The notes beneath the pieces were generated by a model. The model did not search any database, had not been told where the DNA came from, and saw nothing but the letters and a program-made list of their open reading frames with translations. A stretch of DNA of 64,000 nucleotides from Reticulascus tulasneorum (Eukaryota; Ascomycota; Sordariomycetes; Glomerellales; Reticulascaceae): positions 1,240,001 through 1,304,000 of the forward strand of contig LSAX01000007.1 in assembly GCA_001557505.1 (NCBI GenBank), written 5' to 3'. The position numbers and the translations under genes were made by a program. Shown piece by piece: positions 36,328-46,427 of the stretch; the stretch's first letter is position 1; each line of letters opens with the position of its first letter.

Positions 36328-37612
36328 ATTTGATCGATGCACTCTCAGTTTGTCATGTCGAGCCGATGGTAGGTGTGTTTCAAGTCGATTCGTCCGGGTT
36401 GAGAAACGCTCTTCGATGGGGCTCTTCACAAGAACGCGAAAGAGAGAAACGTCTGCGGCAGTACCAAGCAGAATCAGATTGGAAGTAGTATGTCGTCAGT
36501 CAGCTTGGGAGATGGAGGTTGATTCTAAGGAGCTGGAGTAGTTGCAGCTGACGGTGGACCTCCCGCAACCCACCCCCGGCAGTATCCTGCAGTGGATGAG
36601 GGGTTCAACCTAGCCGAAACGGGGTCACAACTCACCCACCTACTCAGCTAGGGAAAGATAGGTACCTTACGGCACGGGGCTTGTACTAACTAATAGGTAC
36701 CTACTCAGTAACATCAGACTTCCAGTTGAAATTTAGAGGTAAAGTTACATTAGAGGCCTAATAAATTAGGCTTCTGCCAGTGTAACTCAGCGCACCTGTG
36801 TTCACCTGCGATGCAGTGGTGAACCTGAAGTAGCAAATGCGACCGTGCCAGGGCTTGTTAGTCCATTCAAATCTCCATTCGATCCCATCCCGAAATATAT
36901 GTGCCGGTATCACCATCTTATTTAAGGTATATATTATAGCAAATGACTTCAAGTTAGTTTTCCTGAGGCCATGGTAGAGGGCCTTCTTCTCAACCCCCCC
37001 ACTCCCAAAAAGGGCAAATAGGCACAACCAGAGGCTCGAACAAGGGAGAAGAAGATCCAAGCTCAGAAATCCCTGAGATAATTAACAGTGCATTCCCGCT
37101 AGCCTAATCATGAGACATGGTATCTCTTCCCAGTCGTCTTCACGAGCGAAGCGTAGTTGTCCCTCCGTGTACAGAGTATATATGTGTTATTCAAACTTCA
37201 AGCCCCATGGGAAGAGCTGCATAAAAACCAAGCACGATGCGCTATTCGGCTGTATTACTAGTAGACACCATCATTTCTCGTCTAAACGCCAGTCTCCAGT
37301 GGATAGGGGCATGTCCAGCAGTCCGCTCATCTCTGTTCTCTGGCTGTCTCTCACTTCCTGTCTTTCTCCCTCCCTCCTCTCTCTCCCCCCAAGGCTCATC
37401 ATATACTCTAATCAATTCGTGTCTGCGTCATCCAAATTTCAAGAATGTAGCCCCATTCCAACCCCCATGTCAGATTCAAACATGCGCGTAAGTATCATAA
37501 GACGGCTGCCAACACAAAGAACCTCGCAATTGCTCAGTCCTATCCAGAAGCGCCGGCAAGGATCCGCCCATCCTGGTGCCACACCTACTCATACAGAAAT
37601 ATTGGCTGCTGT
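36328..37612. other. Intergenic between RabGAP and PKA genes
   Basis: Upstream region of the RabGAP gene and 3' flank of the kinase gene. It contains GGTACC-rich inverted strings near 36660-36710 (GGTACCTTAC with TAGGTACCTA). No gene or RNA is supported. Confidence 0.6.
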
Positions 37613-38901
37613 TTAAAAGTCTTTGAAGTATTCGTCATACTTCTGGATCATCTCATCAGTATATGACTCCCGCTTGCCATCATCTTCGGGGTAGATATCG
37701 AAACATTGGGCATCTCCTGGGTATCGAATTGGCGGAATAATAGGTCCACGGTTTCGGCGGTTGTACACGTCGTCCCAGTTCACGCCATGGAAGAACGGGT
37801 GCTCCTTCACCTTCGCAGCACCGCCACTGATGTTCCCTAACCTTCGCGACCTATCAACAGTGCAGAAAGACTTGATGATATCTTGGGCCTCGGGGGATAT
37901 CGGTGGTTCTGATGGGAAGAGGACAGGCTTCTCCACGATTCTGCAGGGCCATTAGCACACCACATGATATTTTCATCATTGGCTGGTCAAGGCTCACTGT
38001 TTGTAAATCTCAATGGGATTTTGGTGCCAGAATGGGGGGTATCCGGTTAGAAACTCGTAGATCAGTATACCAAGCGCCCACCAGTCCACGGCTGTGGTAT
38101 GACCCTTGTTATGAATCACCTCGGGGGCCAGGTATTCGGGTGTCCCGCATAGGGTATACGTCTCAACAGGCCGATCTCCGTCATTTCCCAGTCTCTTCGC
38201 AAACCCAAAGTCCACCAACTTGATATGACCCTCCCCATCCAGAAGTAGGTTCTCCGGCTTCAAGTCCCGGTATGCGACTCTGCCCTGCTGTTCGTGCAAG
38301 TATTCCAGCACCAACACAATCTCCGCTGCATAGAATCGCGCAGTGGGCTCGTCAAATCGTCGGAACTTTCTCAGGTAACTGAAGATCTCGCCGCCGGGTA
38401 CGTAGTCGAGCAACATATAAAGAGAGTCGTGGTCGGAGAAGGAAGCGATGAGAGTCGTAATGAAGGGGTGGCCGGCGACGTCGCCAAGGATCATGCGCTC
38501 GTGTCGTACATGATCAATCTGCTTTAGTTTGATCACCTCCGTCTTGCGTAGGATCTTGAGCGCAAAGACTCTGTCTCGCTCTTCCTCGGTGGCATTGGCA
38601 GGTCGAACAAGGCAGACTCGAGCAAAGGTACCTGTAGCGACGGAGTGGACACGTCGTCAGCACATCCTGGCCCCAATCATCAAGTCGGCATACAAGACCA
38701 CGAACCTGTTCCAAGTGTCCTCACTACACGGAAGTCTGCAGGCGTCAACTTGCGCTCCGTGATAGGTCCCGAGCCACAATTAGTGTGCGCCTCATCAACC
38801 CCGTTGCTCTTCGGCCCCCCGAGCTGATCGGGCGTCACGCCTGAGCCGGGAGTCAAATGCGCAACAGCGGCTGCCATTGCGCCGCCTTCCCATAAAGGCA
38901 T
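37613..38901 (-). CDS. cAMP-dependent protein kinase catalytic subunit, second (PKA2) type
   Basis: A serine/threonine kinase of the AGC group, normally held inactive by the PKA regulatory subunit until cAMP binds. Exons 38901-38706, 38631-37998 and 37940-37613 give 385 residues. The Gly loop LGTGTFARV is completed across intron 1. Other catalytic features are Lys91 in FALKILRK, Glu110 in HERMIL, Asp188 in YRDLKPEN, DFG at 206-208 and an activation loop TYTLCGTPEYLAPE with Thr225 as the likely Pdk1 site. The protein ends FKDF, the C-terminal hydrophobic motif that closes PKA kinases. The tail has FDIYPEDD and the P+1/GYPPFW region differs slightly from the major PKA1 form, so I favour the PKA2 (PkaC2/Cpk2) paralogue. 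A second ATG at 38877 is possible. The N-terminal 50 residues are not conserved. Confidence 0.92.
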
Positions 38902-41391
38902 CCGGGGCAAATTGAATTGGTTGTCGTGGTTCGTAGCAGTGTAGTATCAAAGGAAACCCATCGTCACGGCCCATCCAGGCCGCATGTGATCGGTGCAGGA
39001 GCCGCGATGTGGGGGCGTATCGTCCTCGGCTTCAATCAAGGTGTGGTGTTGTGCTGTTGATTGCGAATGGAAAGTCCTTCAGGCGGGGATTCCCAATGTG
39101 TTATGAAAGAAGCAAAAAGGACGCAGACGAGCAAGAAAATATGGGGCTTTGAAGCGGGTCTAAGCCTGGCGTGGGATGCAGTGGGTAGAAATTGAGGATG
39201 GGGGAATGATGGGATGGGATGAGATGGAGTCTGGCCCCAGAATGTGGTGCCGCGGGGAAGTCTGATACAGGATGAATTGGCGACCTTATCGGCGGTTATG
39301 ACGCATTTGGCGGAAGCGATTGTGGATGGAATTGGCCTGGTCTTCTTCAAATTAAAGGCGACCGGATCGCCTTGTCGCTCGTCTCGACATAACGAGGCCG
39401 TCTAAGTCTACAGGCGAGGATCGACTTCTTGAATTATGGGTTCGATTGAGTTAATTTCACTAAATGCGTAGAATGTCAAAGCCTCACTAGGCTGACGACT
39501 CGCAGTCCTTTAATCTGGAAGAAGAGGCGAGTCAACTTCCTGACTTGGTAATCATTAGTTGGTCCTTGGCAGTTCCGGCTACCCGACTGAATCGTGTCTC
39601 CTGATGTGCGTTTGAAGCATAATGCACCTCGACGAAAGTAGCGTCGGTGCAATGGAGCCTTGACCGCGAACTTATCCTCTGCTGCACAGTCTTATTCATC
39701 AGCCATTTTGAGACAGCGCCCATGACTGGGCTTGGATGGTAGGCTGAACCTTGGGCCCTGGACCCCATTTCCCCCCTGATCCGCTGATGTGAGGATATGA
39801 CTACAGTGTCATGCGTTCTGGGAGATCTCCCTGTTGGATGGGCTGACTTCCCTTAAAGGAATCTGGCAAGGATTCGCTGGTTTGCTTGGTGCGTCTATAT
39901 TACAGAATCTCTGGCGACTCCTGAATCAGGCAACTAAACCTCAACATCATCTCGGATCACGTCTAGTATTACTTGAGGTTCATCAAGCTCGCAAATATCT
40001 CAAAGGTGCCGCGATTTCTGCAAACTAGTAGGTTGTCGAAGCCATCAAGGCGATGGCCCCTGGCACATTTTGTGTCTGTGTTATCGTAGATTAGGCTTCA
40101 TAACCGAGTTGGACCATATCTTGAGCACTCAATGCCACTGCCGCAGTTATTTTTACCAAACAGGAGGCCTCTCCTCACAAAAGCCCTTTCAATTATGTAA
40201 ATCTTTTCGATCTTGTGAATGCCTGTCATCTCACAGACGGCAGTGTGCTGTACTGTTCGGAACCAGCCCGCAGCCCAGTCCTCCGAGTTGGTGAGATGCG
40301 GAAGAACAGTAACATCGAGATACTTAGTTGCCACGGGACCCAGAACAAGTATGGTCACAATGCTTGGTTACTTTTCTGGTGGCTTTTGAATATGACCTTT
40401 TGGGTAGTCTTAGGGCACGCTTATCTCTATCATCCGAGTTTAAATCATACGCAAACGCAGCTTCTTCTCCATTACTTCATGCGATTCCGCAAACTACGGC
40501 CCGAAACCTTTGGGATATCTGCATGGGTTTGAACTAGCTAAATAGTAAATTACAGCTGGTTAATCTTGGTGTTTATGTATACTATATTACTTGCGAGCCC
40601 CGGGGAGGACTTGTCAAAGAGCGAACCCGTAAAGCACGACATTGTGGTTCCTTGGATTGCGGGTGGGTTCCAATGAAGCAAGCTCCAATTCCCTATTCAA
40701 GACAGGAGGCTAAAAGAGAATACATTCACATTGTTACATCACTTGAAAAGAAAACAAGTATACTTCTTGATATTCCTACCCTAACTCAAGTAACTCGCTG
40801 GTGGACTGTGGTACTCACCCAGAGAAGTTCTCGGTGTCATGCTCTCACCATCAAGTGCAGTGCTACAACCGCCAAGGGACTGGATCTTTTAGCAAACCCT
40901 AACGAGGGTACCGTCTTCCTAAAGAATAAGATAGAGTAGGAAGACGACTGTAGCCCAGCCTGCTTCTTCGGATGCCTGACCTTCACTTGATAAGACTGAA
41001 CGCGGACCGGAGGGAAAATAGAAAAAGAGCTCCAACTCCCAGACATTGGTGTCAAATTACTGTAGAATCCGCTTCGATTCTTCTTGTGTACAATCGAAAT
41101 GCGGCTGGGATTAAGTTGAGCCGGTGCTGGCCAACAGTTGAAGAGATGGATGTCATGTTCCCCAAGGAGATAAAGATAGGCGTTGCTTCATGATTTCTAC
41201 AAACTGCGGCAAAACAAGGCACTATTCTCGTCCAACGGTTGCACAATAAGCAAGAGTGGCATTCCCTAGTTAACTTGAGCTGGATCTAAACGCAAGGCGC
41301 TCTTCTCTCATCTCATCCCACGCCATAAAACCTCATAAAAGTCGTCTATACCATCCAGCCCAACATCAGCGGGGTATCAAGCAACATCGCA
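38902..41391. other. Gene-free 2.5 kb between PKA and 5-phosphatase genes
   Basis: The part next to the kinase is its upstream region. From about 39460 to 41280 the sequence is ordinary, moderately AT-rich DNA with only short, domain-free frames and no terminal repeats. I see nothing I can name. Confidence 0.55.
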
Positions 41392-43038
41392 TTACCAAGC
41401 CTGCACAAGCCACCACCCCCCAACACCCACAAAAAGCACTGTTGCAAGCACCAGCGCCCCCTGCCGCGTACTCCAAAGGAAGGCGCTCCAGCCCACAAAC
41501 ACCTCTCTCCTCCTTGCTGCCGCTCTGCGCTCCCACGCCTCGGGGTCCAGTGCAACTGGTAACCTGACTCTCGGATCTGCCATCCCGTTCCGCTCCTCGG
41601 CACCGTCCAGCCCTGTCTCGCCCGTGGAAGGCAGGGACATCTCTTTGGCACTCAGAATCGGCACCTCGACTCGAAGGAACACTGGTCGGTGGTCCGACAT
41701 GCGAACCACGGGTAAAGCGTCGTATGCCTTGACACGAATGCCTTGCTTCTCACCATCCGGCCCCTTTGCCCAGGGCGGGACTTCGAGGAAAAGGATCCGA
41801 TCGGTCCAGCTTGGGTACCGGTGTGGAGCAAACACCCACGGCACGTTTTCGATTTCTCCAGAGCGGACAGGCAGGCCGGTTTCGTCGACTGGAAGGACAT
41901 TGTACTTGTAGGTTGGCGGGAAAGATACTTCTGCCTCACTCATCCCATGGAAAGTCCGTCCTGCTTTCCGCTCCCTCGTAAGCTGGTCCAACGAGAAGAA
42001 CCTGGGGTAGTGATGCTCCGATTCTGGATCCAGGCTTGGAAATGTCGCTAACGGTGGTGGCGATGTCGCTGATATCCGATAGTTCAGATCTCCTGCCACG
42101 AACAGGTGCGAAGAGGGTTTGAACACGGAAATATCATGCAGTCTCTCTTGCAGTGCAACATTCTGGGCATGGTGCTCATCATGTAACAAATGCACATTCT
42201 CGCCTTCCTCCTCTTGCTCTTGCTCTTGCTCTTGAGCCTCCTCTTCCGCTGCCTGGGCATTCTGCACACCCTTCTTAGGATGCAAAACCGTCTCTGGGTT
42301 CTCAAACGTAAGTCCCCGCATAATAGTGGCCCAATTCGCATTCCTTCGTGGTAAATTCCACTCCATGGCAGCCAAATGTGTTGCCACGAAAGTGATTTCC
42401 GTACTTTTATTCTCGCCTTCCCGCCCAGCACCTTCGTATACCACCCGTAAGCCTACAGCACCCTTGTTTCCCATCTCTGCGGCCCCAAAACCGACTTCAG
42501 CCTCTTGTATGCCCAGCAACGCACTTGGGTCTTTCGCAAAGAGCAAAATGGCCGTCATGCCTACATTACGCGTCCGGACAAGTGTATACGGTCCCGGTTT
42601 GGACGATACAGTCGGTTGAACAGAAACGACGCCATCGTCATCGTGGGAGTGGGCGGTATACCGCGTGGCAGCAAGATTCAATGCCTCTTCGTAGCGAGCG
42701 AGGTACGGGCTGAGGAAGTACCCGCCTATGAAAGAGTAGGAGAGAGGAGCAACTTCTTGCAGGGAACTATATTTCACTAGTTAGCCTCTTATTCTTCCTC
42801 CAAAGGCTTTAGTATCGCGTCGGAAGACACGAGGACAGCCCGTGGGTGCAGGTCAACTGCTCACTGCAGGCCCACGAGGGGGTCACGAGAGCCAAACCTA
42901 CAAGACAACTAGATCCGGCAGCCCGGTCGCGTTCTGCTTGAGAGCAGCCTGCAAGTGGGATGCAAAGACGGCAACATTAATGAAGTTCTTCGCACAATTG
43001 AATGTCAAGATAAATAGATCCAGCGTCGATGGTGCCAT
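41392..43038 (-). CDS. Tail-anchored inositol polyphosphate 5-phosphatase (Inp54-like)
   Basis: This enzyme removes the 5-phosphate from PtdIns(4,5)P2 or related inositol lipids. Exons 43038-42902 and 42766-41392 give 503 residues. Intron 42901-42767 (CTAAC branch, ATATAG acceptor) makes LPDLVVFSLQEVAPLSYSFIGG continuous, matching the family. IPPc motifs present are THLAAMEWNLPRRNANW, FVAGDLNYRI (Asp272), RYPSWTDRIL (about 363-371) and SDHRPVF (Asp404/His405). The last about 22 residues are hydrophobic (GALVLATVLFVGVGGWWLVQAW), a single C-terminal membrane anchor as in yeast Inp54, which sits on the endoplasmic reticulum. An acidic Glu/Gln insert (about residues 219-235) interrupts the catalytic domain. 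The first exon is short but carries the conserved LFILTFNCAKNF strand, which supports this start. Confidence 0.93.
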
Positions 43039-43742
43039 ATCTTCCACCGAGCTCTTGATGTCGACCAGGGTTGCCATAGCTGTTCAGGCTCCGATCGTCG
43101 GTGTGGAAGAGGTGTGGTATGTCGTTGAAGATTATCCGAACTTCAGCCACCTTCCGCAGGGGCTAGAGCTAATTAGAACCACACCAAATTCGATGTCTAC
43201 CTACCTTCCGTGACAAGCGTTGGTTTCCAGGTCGTGCTGAACAGAAAATCTGATAGTTATTCTCCTCAGTTCTTGAATGGAATTGTCTTGGGTATTTATA
43301 CACAAATGAAATCATACTGCCATAAACTACATGAGAGTTAAACATTCTGTCGAGTCAGCTGTCGCCCCCATCATCCGTACCAGGTAAGGCTGCATGTGAC
43401 CTGTGTACAGCCCTCCCGACACCCACGGCTCGAGGGACCCGTCCGCCGCTTGCTTCACTAGTGCGAGAGGAGATGATGGCTGAGCAGCTTCTAGACTCCA
43501 ACAGCAAACCGAATAAATTGGCCATCTCGGTAGGTTGCCATGTAGGTCCAGTCACAAGTTGCTCATATCACGGCATGTAATCTAGGACTTTATGAGACCA
43601 ATCTTGATTTGTGAGAACTACCTTGCGTGTGTTGTTGATATCCGAGCCATTCTGTAACCGCAACTGCAACTATTACTGCTCCGCCACCACTGATTGAGGG
43701 ATGCCAAACCATCGAGCGACTCGCTGAATTCAGTGCAAAGTC
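43039..43742. other. Intergenic upstream of the 5-phosphatase gene
   Basis: About 0.7 kb with promoter sequence for the 5-phosphatase and a non-coding flank. Nothing else is supported. Confidence 0.55.
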
Positions 43743-44900
43743 CTAGAGCGGGGGTTGAGCTGCGTTATTGGCCAAACATGCTGCATGCACAGCCGGTAGA
43801 GTGGAGTCGTTGTTGAGCTTCAAAAGGTCCAGGCCAATGTTGAGATAGCTACGAAATGCTTCCCGTGGCTTCCTCCCAAACATCGAGTTGTGCCCGAACC
43901 TATGACTATATGCCATCCGACCAAAACCTCGCCCAATCTTATTCTCACGCGGACGAGGATAAAGCAGCTTCTGCACTCCATCGGCTAGATCGTGCCAATA
44001 GAACCATGCCCGCAGCTTGAGCGGGACGCCAACATCAGGTTCCATGAGGTTCATGCGTAATTTGTCCGAGTTTGTCTCGTTGTCGTTGATTCCCATCCAC
44101 AGCTGCGACGTCTGCGCCTCTCGTCCATTGGCCGACCCCCTCCCCTTCACCCGGACACTGCCTCCCCAGAAGCGAGCCCTGACGCGAGTGGTTTACCAAT
44201 GCGAAGATGAGGATGCAAGGAAACAAAATCATGATGCGTGACCAGTACGAAGGAAAATAGGAAAGAAAAACTAAGAAATATCTGTCTGTGGGAACGCAAC
44301 TTCATCGCATCGACTGACCACCGTAGTCCAGAGTGTAGCTTGACTTGACCCTGGACCATGGTGTAAGACTGGGCAACGGCAGTCTCGGATTTCGATCGGC
44401 ATGAGTGTGTCCGCAAATATGCTTTCATTAGCACGCTGCGGTCCCACAAACCGGTACATTGACGGATCAAAGCACCGGGCATGCCTTTCGAAAGCCCCAG
44501 CCGTTGGTGACATCCTCCTGACCTCAGCGTTAGGCTAAGACCAGGGAATCGATCATCCAAGTCCAGAACTATCCGAGCCATATTATTAAGTCATCAACCC
44601 AGGCATGTCGAAGAACGAAATAGAGTTATGCGTAAGAAATGAGACGTGACCGGTGCGTGGCAAGACAACCATTCTGAACTACGAGCAATCCCCTCCAGGA
44701 GGAGGGTCTGTTCGCAGCTTCGAGGGTCTCATACAAGTCGCCACGAAGGAAGAAATCCAGCAGTCCGGTGTTGTCGTACTCCCACAAAAAGATTGGACGA
44801 TTGGTAAGGATGGACTGTCCGTCAATCATTTTGGTCGATAGGAACTCGAGCCATACCCAGTACCGGTGCCTTTTGCAGCCGATCGCAACCTATTATCGTC
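43743..44900 (-). CDS. Unrecognised multi-exon gene, structure unresolved
   Basis: I do not recognise this gene. Three minus-strand segments look coding by composition. Segment 1 (about 44895-44640) reads RYWVWLEFLSTKMIDG, then PIFLWEYDNTGLLDFFL and WRGLLVVQNGCLATH. Segment 2 (about 44513-44330) reads CFDPSMYRFVGPQRANES and IEIRDCRCPVLHHGPG. Segment 3 (about 44160-43743) reads KLRAWFYWHDLADGVQKLL, FGRMAYSHRFGHNSMFGRK and ends LANNAAQPPL before a stop. Aromatic-rich, irregular sequence of this kind is unusual for chance frames. I could not join the segments with confident splice sites or find a convincing start, so this may be one gene, two genes or a decaying one. The coordinates bracket the coding-like region only. 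It lies between the 5-phosphatase and casein kinase genes. Confidence 0.35.
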
Positions 44901-45024
44901 CACTACGTCAGCACCGTTGTCAGCAAATTTGATCCGGCCAGCGGTTTATTGCACACCATCACGCAGAAGACGCGAAGGAAAGTGATTCCTTACAAGGAAT
45001 TCTTGGGCTGGGCTAGCGAGACAC

Positions 45025-46427
45025 TCACATCCTGTCGCTGCCACCGACGGCACGGTTGGTATCCGGAGTGTCAACACCAGCACCAGATCCTCGTTCAATC
45101 ATTTTGCGGCGCGTGCTGGGAATGGCGTTAGGCTTGGCAGCGCCGGACTGAGGGGTCGGCTGACCAGCAGTAGCAGCATTTGTACGAGTTGCTCGGGCCT
45201 TATCGTCATCCTCCCCAGTGGCTCCGGCAGCTTGAGCAATCGCTTGCGCGTTCTTTTGATACTTGTAAACGGTCCAGTCAAAGACATAATCATACTGGAA
45301 GCCCTCGCGGACAAAGAGATCACGGAAGATCTTGCGAAGGTAACTGTAATCGGGCTTGTCGTCGAATCGGAGCGATCGAGTGTAGTTGAGATAGATGGCA
45401 AACTCATTGGGGAAGCCTCGGCAGAGAACCTCGGTCGGGGTGGTCATCTTCTTCTCCATGATTCGGTCATACTTCTGCTTCTTTGTAGCAGCCTTGAGTC
45501 CCTGCCAAGGGAGGGAACCACGGCAGAAGTAGAGCATGACGTAGCCTAGAGACTCCATGTCGTCACGTCGAGATTGTTCTTTGATGGCATTAGCAGGATT
45601 GCGCACGTGTGGAGCGGAAGGATGAGCAACAACATACCAACTCCAAGATGAGTGTTGATAGAGGCATATCGAGCAGTGCCGGTAAGGTTCTTGTTCTCTC
45701 TGTAAGGGATGTGGAAGTGAGTCTTGGGGTCACGGTACTTCTTGGCAAGACCAAAGTCGATAACGTTGACCTGGTTGCCGCGCTTGCCAATGCCCATCAG
45801 GAAGTTGTCGGGCTTGATGTCACGGTGAATGAACGACTTGGCGTGGATGTACTCGATGCGGGAGATGAGCTGATCAGCCAAGAGAAGAACCGTCTTCAGA
45901 GAGAACTTCCGGTTGCAAAAGTTGAAGAGATCTTCCAAACTGGGGCCAAGAAGGTCGAGGACCATGGCATTGTAGTCACACTCGGTGCCAAACCAGCGAA
46001 CGAATGGAATGCCGACGCCGCCAGCAAGAGACTTGTAGACTCGGGCTTCATACTCTAGCTGGGGGTGCTTGGCCTTGACGCTCTCGAGCTTAATGGCGAT
46101 CTCCTCACCAGAAATGATGTTGGTGCCCAGGTAGATATCGCCGAAGGAGCCGGATCCGATCTTCCGGCCGATGCGGTATTTGTTACCGACGCGGAGGTCC
46201 TGTAGACAAGTCATGTTAGCGGAGCTGAGGACGGAAGGTGAATGTGAGAGCTGGAGTTGTGACGTTGTCACGAAGGCGGATTGCTGCCTTGGCTGATTAC
46301 CGCCAAGTTTCAGTGGTTCACACCGACAGTCCAGCCTGGTCGTGAATCCGGCCAGAGTGGTAAACAATCAAACTCCAGCCCCCATGATTCGAGACCGATA
46401 GGGAAATTGGCATACCATGGTCGTCAT
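45025..46427 (-). CDS. ck-1a: Casein kinase I (Hhp1/CK-1a type)
   Basis: An essential serine/threonine kinase. Fungal orthologues act in DNA repair (Hhp1), endocytosis and, in Neurospora, in phosphorylating the clock protein FRQ. Exons 46427-46416, 46199-45638 and 45578-45025 give 375 residues. Exon 1 holds only four codons (MTTM) before a GTATG donor. The acceptor CTACAG then gives [24 protein letters not shown], as in close relatives. An ATG just before that acceptor would add CLQ and was rejected. Kinase features are Gly loop GSGSFG (19-24), Lys41 in [32 protein letters not shown], the CK1-specific [16 protein letters not shown] (no APE motif) and [14 protein letters not shown], joined across intron 2. 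The C-terminal tail is Ala/Thr-rich. A GTGAGT sequence overlaps the stop codon at 45025, so an alternatively spliced tail is possible. Confidence 0.94.

Noticed and set aside
39460..41280. Possible transposon relic
   Set aside because: No terminal repeats, target-site duplications or transposase/reverse-transcriptase motifs were found in any frame.
42842..43213. 123-codon plus-strand frame
   Set aside because: It lies antisense to the first exon and intron of the 5-phosphatase, whose motifs and splice junction are convincing.
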